Shown here piece after piece: positions 6,886 to 14,756 of a DNA stretch of 23,201 nt. The position numbers and the translations under genes were made by a program. The DNA comes from an uncultured Eubacteriales bacterium. Lineage in GTDB: Bacteria; Bacillota_A; Clostridia; Christensenellales; Aristaeellaceae. The stretch covers positions 1 to 23,201 of the forward strand of contig CACXEB010000135.1 of assembly GCA_902766515.1 (NCBI GenBank), in the 5' to 3' direction. The notes beneath the pieces are model-generated. The model had not been told where the DNA came from. It made no database searches and worked only from the letters and a program-made list of their open reading frames with translations. How positions within the stretch are numbered: position 1 is the first letter of the stretch; each line of letters opens with the position of its first letter.

Positions 6886-7737
6886 ATGGAAGCGTTGAAA
6901 ACGGAGCCGCTGCGCCGGCTTCAGCATGTCCTGACCGGCATGCTGAAACAGTTCGACCAGGTCTGCAGGGCGCATGACATCCCCTATTTCATCATGTGGG
7001 GCACCGCGCTGGGCGCGCAGCGCCATAAGGGCTTCATTCCCTGGGACGATGACCTCGACGTGGGCATGCTTCGCTCGGATTATGAAAGGCTCCGGCAGGT
7101 CCCGGCCGCGGAATGGAACGGCCTGACCCTGGAGGACGGCGGCACGGACTGTTTTTACCACGACAAGATCTTCCCGCGCCTGTACCGGTCCGGCACGATC
7201 CTCGAGACGGAGACATGGCTCCGGTACACCTACGTGGAAGGACAGCCCCGGACGCCCGTGTGGCTGGACATCTTCCTGTACGACCGCGTGGATTCGCCGG
7301 AACAGGCAAAAAAGATGGCCAAAAAGGCGATGCGGCTGCACTATGAGTATTATTATTCCAAGTACAGGACCCATGTGGTTGCGGACGATCCGCTCACCGA
7401 GCGGCTGAAGTCCGTCGCCAAGAACGCGCTGCACACGGTCCTGAGCCTCCGGAAGCCGGCGGACTACTGGCGTCGGTACAGCAGGATGGTCAGCGGCGGG
7501 TCCGGAAAGTACATTGTCTGCTACGATTCGTGGCTCATGCGGGACATCGAGGCGTCCTTTTCGGAGTATGCGGATTACTACCCGCCGGCGGAGGCCGACT
7601 TTGAGGGGCTGAAGCTGCTGGGGCCGAAGGATATGCACAAGCACCTGTCAAAGACCTACGGCGATTATATGCAGCTGCCCCCGGAATCGGAGCGCGTGGC
7701 GCATATCCCGTGCAATTTTGTGGAAACGGAAGGCTGA
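6886..7737 (+). CDS. licD: LicD family phosphotransferase 2
   Basis: The 283-residue protein has the LicD core GTALGAQRHKGFIPWDDD (residues 39-56), followed by LDVGM. The first Gly of the usual GG pair is Trp38 here, unlike the other two LicD copies. It is predicted to transfer a phospho-group or phosphonate from a CMP/CDP donor to a glycan. The start is uncertain. ATG 6886 gives a normal LicD N-terminus but lies 15 bases after GGAAAGG; an in-frame TTG at 6871 directly abuts that site. It sits four bases before a third LicD gene. The C-terminal half (LGPKDMHKHLSKTYGDYMQLPP) resembles the end of LicD 1. Confidence 0.87.
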   Translation: MEALKTEPLRRLQHVLTGMLKQFDQVCRAHDIPYFIMWGTALGAQRHKGFIPWDDDLDVGMLRSDYERLRQVPAAEWNGLTLEDGGTDCFYHDKIFPRLYRSGTILETETWLRYTYVEGQPRTPVWLDIFLYDRVDSPEQAKKMAKKAMRLHYEYYYSKYRTHVVADDPLTERLKSVAKNALHTVLSLRKPADYWRRYSRMVSGGSGKYIVCYDSWLMRDIEASFSEYADYYPPAEADFEGLKLLGPKDMHKHLSKTYGDYMQLPPESERVAHIPCNFVETEG

Positions 7738-7741
7738 CCGC

Positions 7742-8566
7742 ATGAGTGAGACATACCCGATCGACGAAACCGTCGTCAGAATGCAGGAGATCATCTACGG
7801 CATCCTGTGCGAAATCGACGATGTCTGCCGGAAAAACAATATCCGGTACTACCTGTCCGGCGGCACCTGCCTGGGCGCGGTGCGGCACCACGGGTTCATT
7901 CCCTGGGACGACGACGGCGACGTCATGATGCCCCGGCAGGATTACGAGCGGTTCGTGTCCCTGTTCAACGGCAGCTGCTCGCAGGATTACCGGCTGTGCG
8001 CGCTGTCCCTTGATCCCGCCTGGAACCTGCCGTACGCCCGGGTCTGGTTCACGCATTCGCGCATCATCCACCAGACGATCTACGATCCGGATATCGGCGT
8101 GTATGTGGATATCTTCCCGATCGACGGCATCCCGGCAAGCGACCTGGGCCGCAAGCGGTTTTTCCTGCACGTGCAGTTCCTGAACGAGATGTGCACGGAA
8201 GCGAAGCGCAAACACTACAATACGAAGACGAAACTGATCCGCCGGTGCGCAAAACCGGTGGCCGGGCTGTTCGGCGCCCGGTATTTCGCCAACAGGATGA
8301 ACGAGTATGTCCGCAGGTTCGATTTTGAGACGAGCGCCGACGTGGCCTGCAGCCTGCCCGCGCACTACGGGGACCGGGAGATCATTCCCCGGGAGTGCAT
8401 GAGCAGCCAGGCGTGGATGCCGTTCCGCGGCCGGGAGTTCGCGGTGCCCGCCGGCTATGACCGGTACCTGCGGAACCTGTACGGCGAGCGGTACATGGAA
8501 GTGCCCAAGCCGTCGGAGATCGTCAACCACCAGCGGCAGTGGGAAGTCGTGTTCGGGGATGAGTGA
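7742..8566 (+). CDS. licD: LicD family phosphotransferase 3
   Basis: The 274-residue protein carries the full LicD signature: Gly40-Gly41-Thr, GAVRH at 45-49 and WDDDGD at 55-60. It also has the later VDIFPIDGIP segment seen in many family members. ATG 7742 is chosen, eight bases after GGAAGG (7728-7733); an in-frame TTG at 7718 lies inside the upstream gene. It directly precedes the PEP mutase fusion gene, 33 bases away, so it is a natural candidate to transfer a CMP-activated phosphonate to a sugar. That assignment rests on position only; LicD 1 or 2 could do it instead. Confidence 0.9.
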   Translation: MSETYPIDETVVRMQEIIYGILCEIDDVCRKNNIRYYLSGGTCLGAVRHHGFIPWDDDGDVMMPRQDYERFVSLFNGSCSQDYRLCALSLDPAWNLPYARVWFTHSRIIHQTIYDPDIGVYVDIFPIDGIPASDLGRKRFFLHVQFLNEMCTEAKRKHYNTKTKLIRRCAKPVAGLFGARYFANRMNEYVRRFDFETSADVACSLPAHYGDREIIPRECMSSQAWMPFRGREFAVPAGYDRYLRNLYGERYMEVPKPSEIVNHQRQWEVVFGDE

Positions 8567-8599
8567 CAGGACGGCAGACGTCCGGAGGATGAGAGAATA

Positions 8600-9895
8600 A
8601 TGAAGAAGGTCTATACCTGCTTTTGCACGGATGTGATCCACGACGGTCACCTGAATATCATCCGCGAGGCGGAGAAGCTGGGCGAGGTGACGGTGGGCGT
8701 CCTGGCGGACGCGGCCAGCATCCGCTACAACCGTTTTCCGACCATCAGCCTGGAGGAGCGGATCGAGCTGGTCAGGGGCATCCCGGGCGTCGCGCATGTG
8801 ATCGTGCAGCACGAAATCATGTACGACGAGGTCTTTGAGACGCTGAAGCCGGATTACATCGTCCACGGAGACAACTGGTCCGAGCCGTCCATGCAGGCCA
8901 TCCGCGCCAACATCCTGGGCCTGATCGGCCGCTACGGCGGCCAGCTGGTGGAGATCCCGTACACCTACAACGAACGGATCCAGCGGACCGACCAGCAGAT
9001 GACCGCCAAGCTGGCCATGCCGGAGCTGCGGCGGGGCCGCCTGCGCCGGCTGCTGAACATGGTGCCGATCGTCAAAACCATCGAGGTGCACAGCGGCCTG
9101 ACCGGCCTGATCGCGGAAAAGACGGTCGTGGTGGACGGGGAATCGATCGACCAGTTCGACGCGATGTGGATCTCCTCCCTGTGCGACAGCACGGAGAAGG
9201 GCAAGCCCGACATTGAGCTGGTGGACATGACCAGCCGCTTCCGCACCATTGAGGACGTGATGGAGGTCACCACGAAGCCGATCATCTTCGACGGCGATAC
9301 CGGCGGCCTGGCGGAGCACTTCGTCTACACCGTGCGCAGCCTGGAACGGATGGGCGTCAGCGCCGTCATCATTGAGGACAAGAAGGGCCTCAAGAAGAAC
9401 AGCCTGTTCGGCACGGAGGTCCAGCAGACCCAGGCGGGCATTGAGGAGTTCAGCGAAAAGATCCGCATGGGCAAGAAGGCCCAGCTCTCGGACGATTTCA
9501 TGATCATCGCGCGCATCGAAAGCCTGATCCTCGAGCGGGGCATGGAGGACGCGCTGGAGCGGGCACGGGCCTTCGTGAAGGCCGGCGCGGACGGCATCAT
9601 GATCCACAGCCGGCGGAAGGAGCCGGACGAGATCCTGGCATTCTGCGACCGCTTCCGCGCGGAGGATCCGCACACCCCCCTCGTGGTGGTGCCGAGCTCC
9701 TTCAACATCATCACCGAGGAAGAGCTGGCCGCGCACGGGGTCAATATCTGCATCTATGCCAACCAGCTGCTCAGGGCCGCATTCCCGGCCATGGAAAACG
9801 CGGCCAGGAGCATCCTGAAGCATCACCGCGCGAAGGAGATCGACAGCGAGCTGATGCCGATCAAGCAGATCATCACGCTGATTGACGAACTGTAA
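8600..9895 (+). CDS. pepM: Cytidylyltransferase-like domain fused to phosphoenolpyruvate mutase
   Basis: The 431-residue protein has two domains. Residues 1 to ~130 resemble TagD/GCT-type nucleotidyltransferases: HDGH at 14-17 matches the HxGH motif, SLEER follows at 50-54, and HGDNW at 89-93. From ~155 on it is PEP mutase: EVHSGLTG at 162-169, DGDTG at 231-235 (metal-binding Asp), and EDKKGLKKNSL at 259-269, the signature that separates PEP mutases from isocitrate-lyase relatives. PEP mutase converts PEP to phosphonopyruvate and forms the C-P bond in most natural phosphonate pathways. The fused domain may activate the finished phosphonate as a CMP ester. Phosphonopyruvate decarboxylase, needed to pull the unfavourable reaction forward, is encoded at 13626. 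GGAGG at 8584-8588 supports the ATG. Confidence 0.93.
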   Translation: MKKVYTCFCTDVIHDGHLNIIREAEKLGEVTVGVLADAASIRYNRFPTISLEERIELVRGIPGVAHVIVQHEIMYDEVFETLKPDYIVHGDNWSEPSMQAIRANILGLIGRYGGQLVEIPYTYNERIQRTDQQMTAKLAMPELRRGRLRRLLNMVPIVKTIEVHSGLTGLIAEKTVVVDGESIDQFDAMWISSLCDSTEKGKPDIELVDMTSRFRTIEDVMEVTTKPIIFDGDTGGLAEHFVYTVRSLERMGVSAVIIEDKKGLKKNSLFGTEVQQTQAGIEEFSEKIRMGKKAQLSDDFMIIARIESLILERGMEDALERARAFVKAGADGIMIHSRRKEPDEILAFCDRFRAEDPHTPLVVVPSSFNIITEEELAAHGVNICIYANQLLRAAFPAMENAARSILKHHRAKEIDSELMPIKQIITLIDEL

Positions 9896-9907
9896 CGGGG
9901 GAAGGCT

Positions 9908-10633
9908 ATGCTGGCGATTCTTGCGGACATCCACGGCAACCTGCCGGCGCTCACGCGGGTGATCGAGGACATGAAGCGCTACCCCGTGGAGGGCGTGGTG
10001 CTGCTGGGCGACCTGATCGACTATGGCATGCAGTCCAACGAGGTGGTATCCTGCGTCCGTGACACCCTGCAGGACCGGGTGATCTCAGCCATCTGGGGCA
10101 ACCATGAGCGCGCCGTCTGCCTGGGGGACTTCACCCGCTTTTCGAGCCAGCGCGGCGTGGACAGCGCGCGGCATACGGCGTCGCAGCTGACGCCTGCCAC
10201 CCGCGCATACCTGGACAGCCGGCTGGACCACAGCGGCTGCCAGCGCTTTGAGCGGGCGGGCAGGAGATTCCTGGCGGTGCACGGATCCCTGGAGGACGCA
10301 TACTGGAAGGCGATCGCCCCGGACAACCTGCGGGGCGATTACCGAGACTTCGACGTGGTGCTGTCCGGCCACTCGCATTACGCGCACATGTTTACGCATT
10401 TCTATGCCTGCGAGGACGCGCGGCGGCGCAACCAGCACGCGGTGCTGTTCATCAACCCGGGGTCCGTGGGTCAGCCGAGAAACCACAATCCCGCGGCGCA
10501 GTACGCCCTGCTGGACACCGGCACCATGGCGGTCAGCCTGCGGGCGGTCGACTACGACCGGCAGGCGGCCATGGCGCTGTTTGACGGCAGCAAGGATGAT
10601 TTTTACCGGGCACGGCTTGAGTACGGGGTATAA
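9908..10633 (+). CDS. Calcineurin-like metallophosphoesterase
   Basis: The 241-residue protein shows the full metallophosphoesterase motif set: DIHGN at 7-11, GDLIDYG at 35-41, GNHE at 65-68, VHG at 125-127 and GHSH at 155-158, then NPGSVGQPR. It resembles the compact YfcE/MJ0936-type phosphodiesterases and phosphatases and has no signal peptide, so it is probably cytoplasmic. Lying between PEP mutase and an SDR, it may hydrolyse a phosphate ester or CMP intermediate in phosphonate or polyol synthesis, or serve as a housekeeping function for the pathway. The substrate is unknown. The ATG follows a G-rich ribosome site at 9897-9905. Confidence 0.9.
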   Translation: MLAILADIHGNLPALTRVIEDMKRYPVEGVVLLGDLIDYGMQSNEVVSCVRDTLQDRVISAIWGNHERAVCLGDFTRFSSQRGVDSARHTASQLTPATRAYLDSRLDHSGCQRFERAGRRFLAVHGSLEDAYWKAIAPDNLRGDYRDFDVVLSGHSHYAHMFTHFYACEDARRRNQHAVLFINPGSVGQPRNHNPAAQYALLDTGTMAVSLRAVDYDRQAAMALFDGSKDDFYRARLEYGV

Positions 10634-10645
10634 AGGAGACGGGAT

Positions 10646-11656
10646 ATGAAAAGGCTTTATGTGATCAGCGGCGTCACGGGCATGACCGGCAACGAGCTGG
10701 TGCGCCAGATCCTGACGGACGGCGCGCAGGACCGGGTGGTCGGGTTTGACAATTTCTACGCCTCGTCCATCAGCACGGTGAAGGACCGGCTGGGGGACGA
10801 GCGCTTTGAGTTTTTCGAGTACGACCTGAACGACGCGGCGCAGATGGCGGCGATCGAAGCGCGCGCCTCGGCCCTGAAGCCGGCGTATGACGAGACGGTC
10901 TACATCAACTGCGCGGCCGTGGTGCATACCGAGCACTTCTACCATGTCTACGAGACCTACCAGACCAACGTGGCCGGCATGAACGCCTTCCTGGAGCAGG
11001 CCATCCGGGTGGGAGCGCGGAAATACATCAACTGCTCGACCTCCGAGGTGTATTCGATGAATTCCTGGAACGAGCACGGCGGGGTGAAGGAGAGCGATTT
11101 CATCACCATGGCGGACGCGGAGCACAGCCAGCGGACCAGCTACGCCACCGGCAAGCTGCTGACGGAGTTCTTCATGAAGGACGCGGTGGACACCGGCAAA
11201 ATCCTGGGCTGCTCCATCCGCTTCGCGAACGTGTACAGCCGGGACGAGCGGTTCCCCAAGCACATCATCCCGTTCATCATCGACAGCTTCAAGCACACGG
11301 GCAAGGTGGTGCTGCTGGAAAACAGCCGGGTCAACCGGCGGACCTTCCTCAACAACTATGACAGCTGCAGCGCGGTGCTGGCGCTGGCGCATACCGACAG
11401 CGCCCTGGACGGCACGATCTACAACGTGGCGACGGACGAGGAGATCTCCATCATTGACCTGGCCCGGCTGTGCGCTGAAAAGATGGGCATTGAGAACCCG
11501 GTGATCGAGTTCAGCGGCTACCGCGCGTCCGATCCCGAGCGGCGGCTGCTGAACACCGACAAGATCCGCTCCCGCACCAGCTGGACGCCGAAGGTCGACC
11601 TGGCCAGGGGGCTGGATGAATGCATCCGGAACTACCTGGCGGAGGACAGGGCATGA
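10646..11656 (+). CDS. NAD-dependent epimerase/dehydratase 2 (extended SDR)
   Basis: The 336-residue protein starts with a complete NAD-binding loop (GVTGMTG, residues 9-15) and has an NCSTSEVYS segment and catalytic Tyr166/Lys170 in SYATGK. The RFANVYS segment and the late RRLLNTDKIRS segment fit nucleotide-sugar epimerases and dehydratases. It differs clearly from the SDR at 5816, so it is not a recent duplicate. AAGGAG lies just before ATG 10646, and the stop overlaps the next start (ATGA). Its position inside the phosphonate block may be incidental, or it may supply the sugar that receives the phosphonate. The reaction cannot be assigned. Confidence 0.88.
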   Translation: MKRLYVISGVTGMTGNELVRQILTDGAQDRVVGFDNFYASSISTVKDRLGDERFEFFEYDLNDAAQMAAIEARASALKPAYDETVYINCAAVVHTEHFYHVYETYQTNVAGMNAFLEQAIRVGARKYINCSTSEVYSMNSWNEHGGVKESDFITMADAEHSQRTSYATGKLLTEFFMKDAVDTGKILGCSIRFANVYSRDERFPKHIIPFIIDSFKHTGKVVLLENSRVNRRTFLNNYDSCSAVLALAHTDSALDGTIYNVATDEEISIIDLARLCAEKMGIENPVIEFSGYRASDPERRLLNTDKIRSRTSWTPKVDLARGLDECIRNYLAEDRA

Positions 11657-12429
11657 GCGCCGCGGCCAGGGCCGCCATCATCACCGTCGCGGGGGTATCC
11701 AGCCGCTTTAACGAAGGCGTCCCCGAGGCGGAGCGGGTGCTGAAGGCCATCTACACCCGGACGACTGCGCGGGAGACGCTATTGTACCAGCTGCTGCGGA
11801 AATGCGCGGGCATGGACCGGATCATCGTGGTGGGCGGCTATCAGTTCGAAGCCCTCCGGCGGTTCGTGGAGAAGCTGGACCGGAGCCTCCTGCCGCCGGT
11901 CACGCTGGTGGAAAACACCCACTACGCGGACCTTTCCTCCGGCTACAGCCTGTATCTGGGCATCCGGGAGGCGCTTGCCCAGGGCGCGGGTGAGGTGCTG
12001 TTCGTGGAGGGCGACCTGGACATCGACGACGATTCCTTCCGGCAGGTGACGGAGACCCCGGGCAATGTGCTGACCCGCAATCCGGAGCCGATCTTTGCGA
12101 ACAAAGCCGTCGTCCTGTACCGCGACGGTGCGGGCCGGTACCGGTACGCTTTCAATTCGAGCCACGGCCTGCTGACGATCAGCGAGCCGTTTTCCTGCAT
12201 CTACAACTCAGGCCAGGCCTGGAAGTTTGCCGACGCAACGGCGCTGGGCCGGGCGAACGAGGCCTTCCTGGCCGATGACAGGGCCGGCACCAACCTGGCG
12301 ATCATCCAGCGGTACATCGACAGCGTGCCGCAGGACAGCATCCATGTGGTGGGCCTGAAGCGCTGGACGAACTGCAATACCCGCGCCGATTACGACGCGA
12401 TCTGCGAATTCTGGAGGGATGAACGATGA
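11653..12429 (+). CDS. LicC-like nucleotidyltransferase (MobA/GlmU-type fold)
   Basis: The 258-residue protein resembles sugar- and choline-phosphate nucleotidyltransferases. The nucleotide-binding loop is VAGVSSRF at residues 12-19, a variant of AAGxGxR, and a metal-binding VEGDLD contains Asp121 and Asp123. A YADLSSGYSLYLG segment is reminiscent of LicC-type phosphocholine cytidylyltransferases. In phosphonoglycan loci such enzymes activate phosphonates with CTP, as in the PntC class; here it is a second candidate for that step besides the PEP mutase fusion domain. ATG 11653 has GGAGGA at 11641-11646. It overlaps both neighbours by four bases (ATGA at each end), so it is probably made in step with them. 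The fold is fairly sure; the substrate is inferred. Confidence 0.78.
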   Translation: MSAAARAAIITVAGVSSRFNEGVPEAERVLKAIYTRTTARETLLYQLLRKCAGMDRIIVVGGYQFEALRRFVEKLDRSLLPPVTLVENTHYADLSSGYSLYLGIREALAQGAGEVLFVEGDLDIDDDSFRQVTETPGNVLTRNPEPIFANKAVVLYRDGAGRYRYAFNSSHGLLTISEPFSCIYNSGQAWKFADATALGRANEAFLADDRAGTNLAIIQRYIDSVPQDSIHVVGLKRWTNCNTRADYDAICEFWRDER

Positions 12430-13607
12430 AGACATTGCGGCAGCGGCTGGAAGCGGTGGAACAGCATGTGCGCGGCGGGCAGTACAAGGTGATGATCATC
12501 GGCCTGGGCAGCGTGGGCACCTACCTGCTGGACTACCTGGTCAGCCGCCGGGACGAGGCGCTCAGCGTCGTGGTCGTCGGGCGCGACTATGCCAAAATGG
12601 AAAAGAACGTGAACATCGTCCGCGTCGCTGCCCTCATCCGCGGCCTGAACCGGACCCGGGTGGACATCGAAGCGGATGTGGATCTGAACGACGTGACGGC
12701 CATCGAGGCGGCGGTCGCGAAGCACCGGCCGGATTTCATCGTGAATTCCAGCCGGGCCTATCCGGGCCTCAAGTACGGCTCCATCAGCTGGAGCAACGTC
12801 CGGGCCTACGGCATCTGGTCGCCGCTGTCCATCCGCTTTACGAAGAACATCATGGAGGCCTGCGACCGGGCGGACACGGAAGCCGTCGTGATCAATACCT
12901 CCTATTCCGACGCGGTCATCCCGTGGCTGAAGAGCGCGGGCAAGGCCTGGCCGGACTTCGGGAGCGGAAACCTGAACCACCTGGTGCCGCGCATCCGGTT
13001 CGCCGCCGCGGACATGCTGGGGGTCCCGGATTTCTGGAACATCGGCGTCATGTTCGCCGCCGGGCATTTTCATGACGTCTGCATCAGCAAGGAAGGCCAT
13101 ACCGAAGGCGTGCGGCTGCCCCTGAAGGTGTATTACAGGGGAGAGGAGCAGGCCCTTGATCAAAAGGAGCTGTACCGCCGGTGCAGCATCGCCATGCCGG
13201 TGGACCAGCAGCGCAACATGATGAACGCGTCCAGCAACTACCAGATCATCGACGCGGTCGTGAGCGCGGTCCGCACCGGGGATACGCAGCTGGTCTTCTC
13301 GCCGGGCGCGTTCGGCGAGATTGGCGGGTATCCCGTGCGCGTCGGGTACCGGGACGGCGGCCTGGACGCCTGGATCGACGAGTCGGTCTTCAGCTACGCG
13401 GAAATGAACGCCGCCAACCGCGCTTCCATGGCGCTGGACGGCATCGAGGATGTGCGGGACGGCTGCCTCTTCTATACCGATGCCCTGATCGAAAAGGCCC
13501 GGAAGGCGTTCGGCGTGGAGCTGCCCAAGCGTGTCGCCTTTGACGAGATTGAGTCCGTCGTCGGATTCATCATCGATCGGATCATCACGCCGCAGCTGGC
13601 GAAGTAA
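12426..13607 (+). CDS. Orphan Rossmann-fold oxidoreductase in the phosphonate block
   Basis: The 393-residue protein has an NAD(P)-binding start, IIGLGSVG at residues 24-31 (GxGxxG), preceded by a short helical extension. The layout recalls saccharopine- or homoserine-dehydrogenase-like enzymes: an N-terminal Rossmann domain, a central insertion, then a C-terminal domain. I do not recognise a specific family. VNSSRAYPGLKYGS and FSPGAFGEIGGYPVRV are distinctive stretches. It is locked between the LicC-like gene (ATGA overlap) and phosphonopyruvate decarboxylase (18 bases), so it probably acts on phosphonoacetaldehyde or on a metabolite made from it. A reductase or reductive condensation would fit; this is inference from position and fold only. 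No membrane segment is seen. Confidence 0.75.
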   Translation: MKTLRQRLEAVEQHVRGGQYKVMIIGLGSVGTYLLDYLVSRRDEALSVVVVGRDYAKMEKNVNIVRVAALIRGLNRTRVDIEADVDLNDVTAIEAAVAKHRPDFIVNSSRAYPGLKYGSISWSNVRAYGIWSPLSIRFTKNIMEACDRADTEAVVINTSYSDAVIPWLKSAGKAWPDFGSGNLNHLVPRIRFAAADMLGVPDFWNIGVMFAAGHFHDVCISKEGHTEGVRLPLKVYYRGEEQALDQKELYRRCSIAMPVDQQRNMMNASSNYQIIDAVVSAVRTGDTQLVFSPGAFGEIGGYPVRVGYRDGGLDAWIDESVFSYAEMNAANRASMALDGIEDVRDGCLFYTDALIEKARKAFGVELPKRVAFDEIESVVGFIIDRIITPQLAK

Positions 13608-13625
13608 CGGACCGGGGGAGCTCAC

Positions 13626-14747
13626 ATGAAGGTTGAAACACTGACCGCGATCATCGGCGCGGATTTCTATACGGGCGTGCCGGACAGCCAGCTGAGGCCG
13701 CTGTGCGATTACCTGATGAACACCTGGGGGATCGATCCCAGGCACCACATCATCGCGGCCAACGAGGGCAACTGCACCGCGCTCGCGGCGGGCTACCACC
13801 TGGCCACCGGCCGGGTGCCCGTGGTGTACATGCAGAACAGCGGTGAGGGCAACATCATCAATCCGGTCGCGTCCCTCCTGAACGACAAGGTCTACGCGAT
13901 CCCGGCCGTATTCGTGGTCGGCTGGCGCGGCGAGCCGGGCGTGCACGACGAGCCGCAGCACATCTACCAGGGCGAGGTGACGGTCCGCCTGCTGGAGGAC
14001 ATGGGCATTTCGACCTTTATCATCGGCAGGGACACGACCGACGCGGAAGTGACGGAAGCGATGGACCGCTTCCGGCCGGTCCTGGCCGCCGGCAGGGACG
14101 TGGCGTTCGTCATCCGGAAGGGCGCCCTCGAATACGGACAGAAGGTCCGCTACCAGAACGGCTATACGATGAAGCGCGAGGAGATCATCCGCCACATCGT
14201 GGCCGCCAGCGGGGAAGACCCCATCGTGAGCACCACCGGCAAGGCCAGCCGGGAGCTGTTCGAGATCCGCGCAGCCAGCGGCCAGGGCCACCAGTACGAC
14301 TTCCTGACCGTCGGGTCCATGGGGCACAGCAGCTCCATCGCCCTGGGCATCGCGCTGAACAAGCCGGGGCAGCGGATCTGGTGCGTGGACGGCGACGGCG
14401 CCGCCCTGATGCACATGGGCGCGATGGCGGTGATCGGAGCCAACCGCCCGGACAACCTGGTCCATGTGGTCATCAACAACGGCGCGCACGAAACCGTGGG
14501 CGGCATGCCGACCGTGGCCGGCAGCATCGACCTGGTGGGCGTCGCGAAAGCCTGCGGCTATCCCCGGGCCGAACGCGTGGAGACCTATGAGGCGCTGGAT
14601 GCGGCGCTGGCGCGGGCCAGGGAGGGACGTGAGCTGACCCTGATCGAGGTCAAGTGCGCGATCGGCGCCCGGGAGGACCTGGGCCGGCCGACGACGACGG
14701 CGCTGGAAAACAAGCAGGCGTTCATGGCCTGTCTCAGCCGGAAGTGA
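13626..14747 (+). CDS. ppd: Phosphonopyruvate decarboxylase
   Basis: The 373-residue protein is a thiamine-diphosphate enzyme of the phosphonopyruvate decarboxylase type. It has TGVPDSQL at 16-23, ANEGNC at 45-50 with the cofactor-activating Glu47, QNSGEGN at 70-76, and GWRGEPGVHDEPQH. The TPP/Mg motif runs from GDG (256-258) to NN (284-285). The ~370-residue length fits the single-chain family. It turns phosphonopyruvate into phosphonoacetaldehyde and CO2, an irreversible step that drives the PEP mutase reaction. Related sulfopyruvate decarboxylases exist, but PEP mutase in the same operon settles the choice. GGGGGAG at 13614-13620 supports the ATG. Together with 8600-9895 this establishes a phosphonate pathway. 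Confidence 0.93.
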   Translation: MKVETLTAIIGADFYTGVPDSQLRPLCDYLMNTWGIDPRHHIIAANEGNCTALAAGYHLATGRVPVVYMQNSGEGNIINPVASLLNDKVYAIPAVFVVGWRGEPGVHDEPQHIYQGEVTVRLLEDMGISTFIIGRDTTDAEVTEAMDRFRPVLAAGRDVAFVIRKGALEYGQKVRYQNGYTMKREEIIRHIVAASGEDPIVSTTGKASRELFEIRAASGQGHQYDFLTVGSMGHSSSIALGIALNKPGQRIWCVDGDGAALMHMGAMAVIGANRPDNLVHVVINNGAHETVGGMPTVAGSIDLVGVAKACGYPRAERVETYEALDAALARAREGRELTLIEVKCAIGAREDLGRPTTTALENKQAFMACLSRK

Positions 14748-14756
14748 GGGCGCGGA

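Noticed and set aside
7535..9934. 799-codon open frame on the - strand
   Set aside because: It is antisense to LicD 2, LicD 3 and PEP mutase and has a shadow-like composition without domains.
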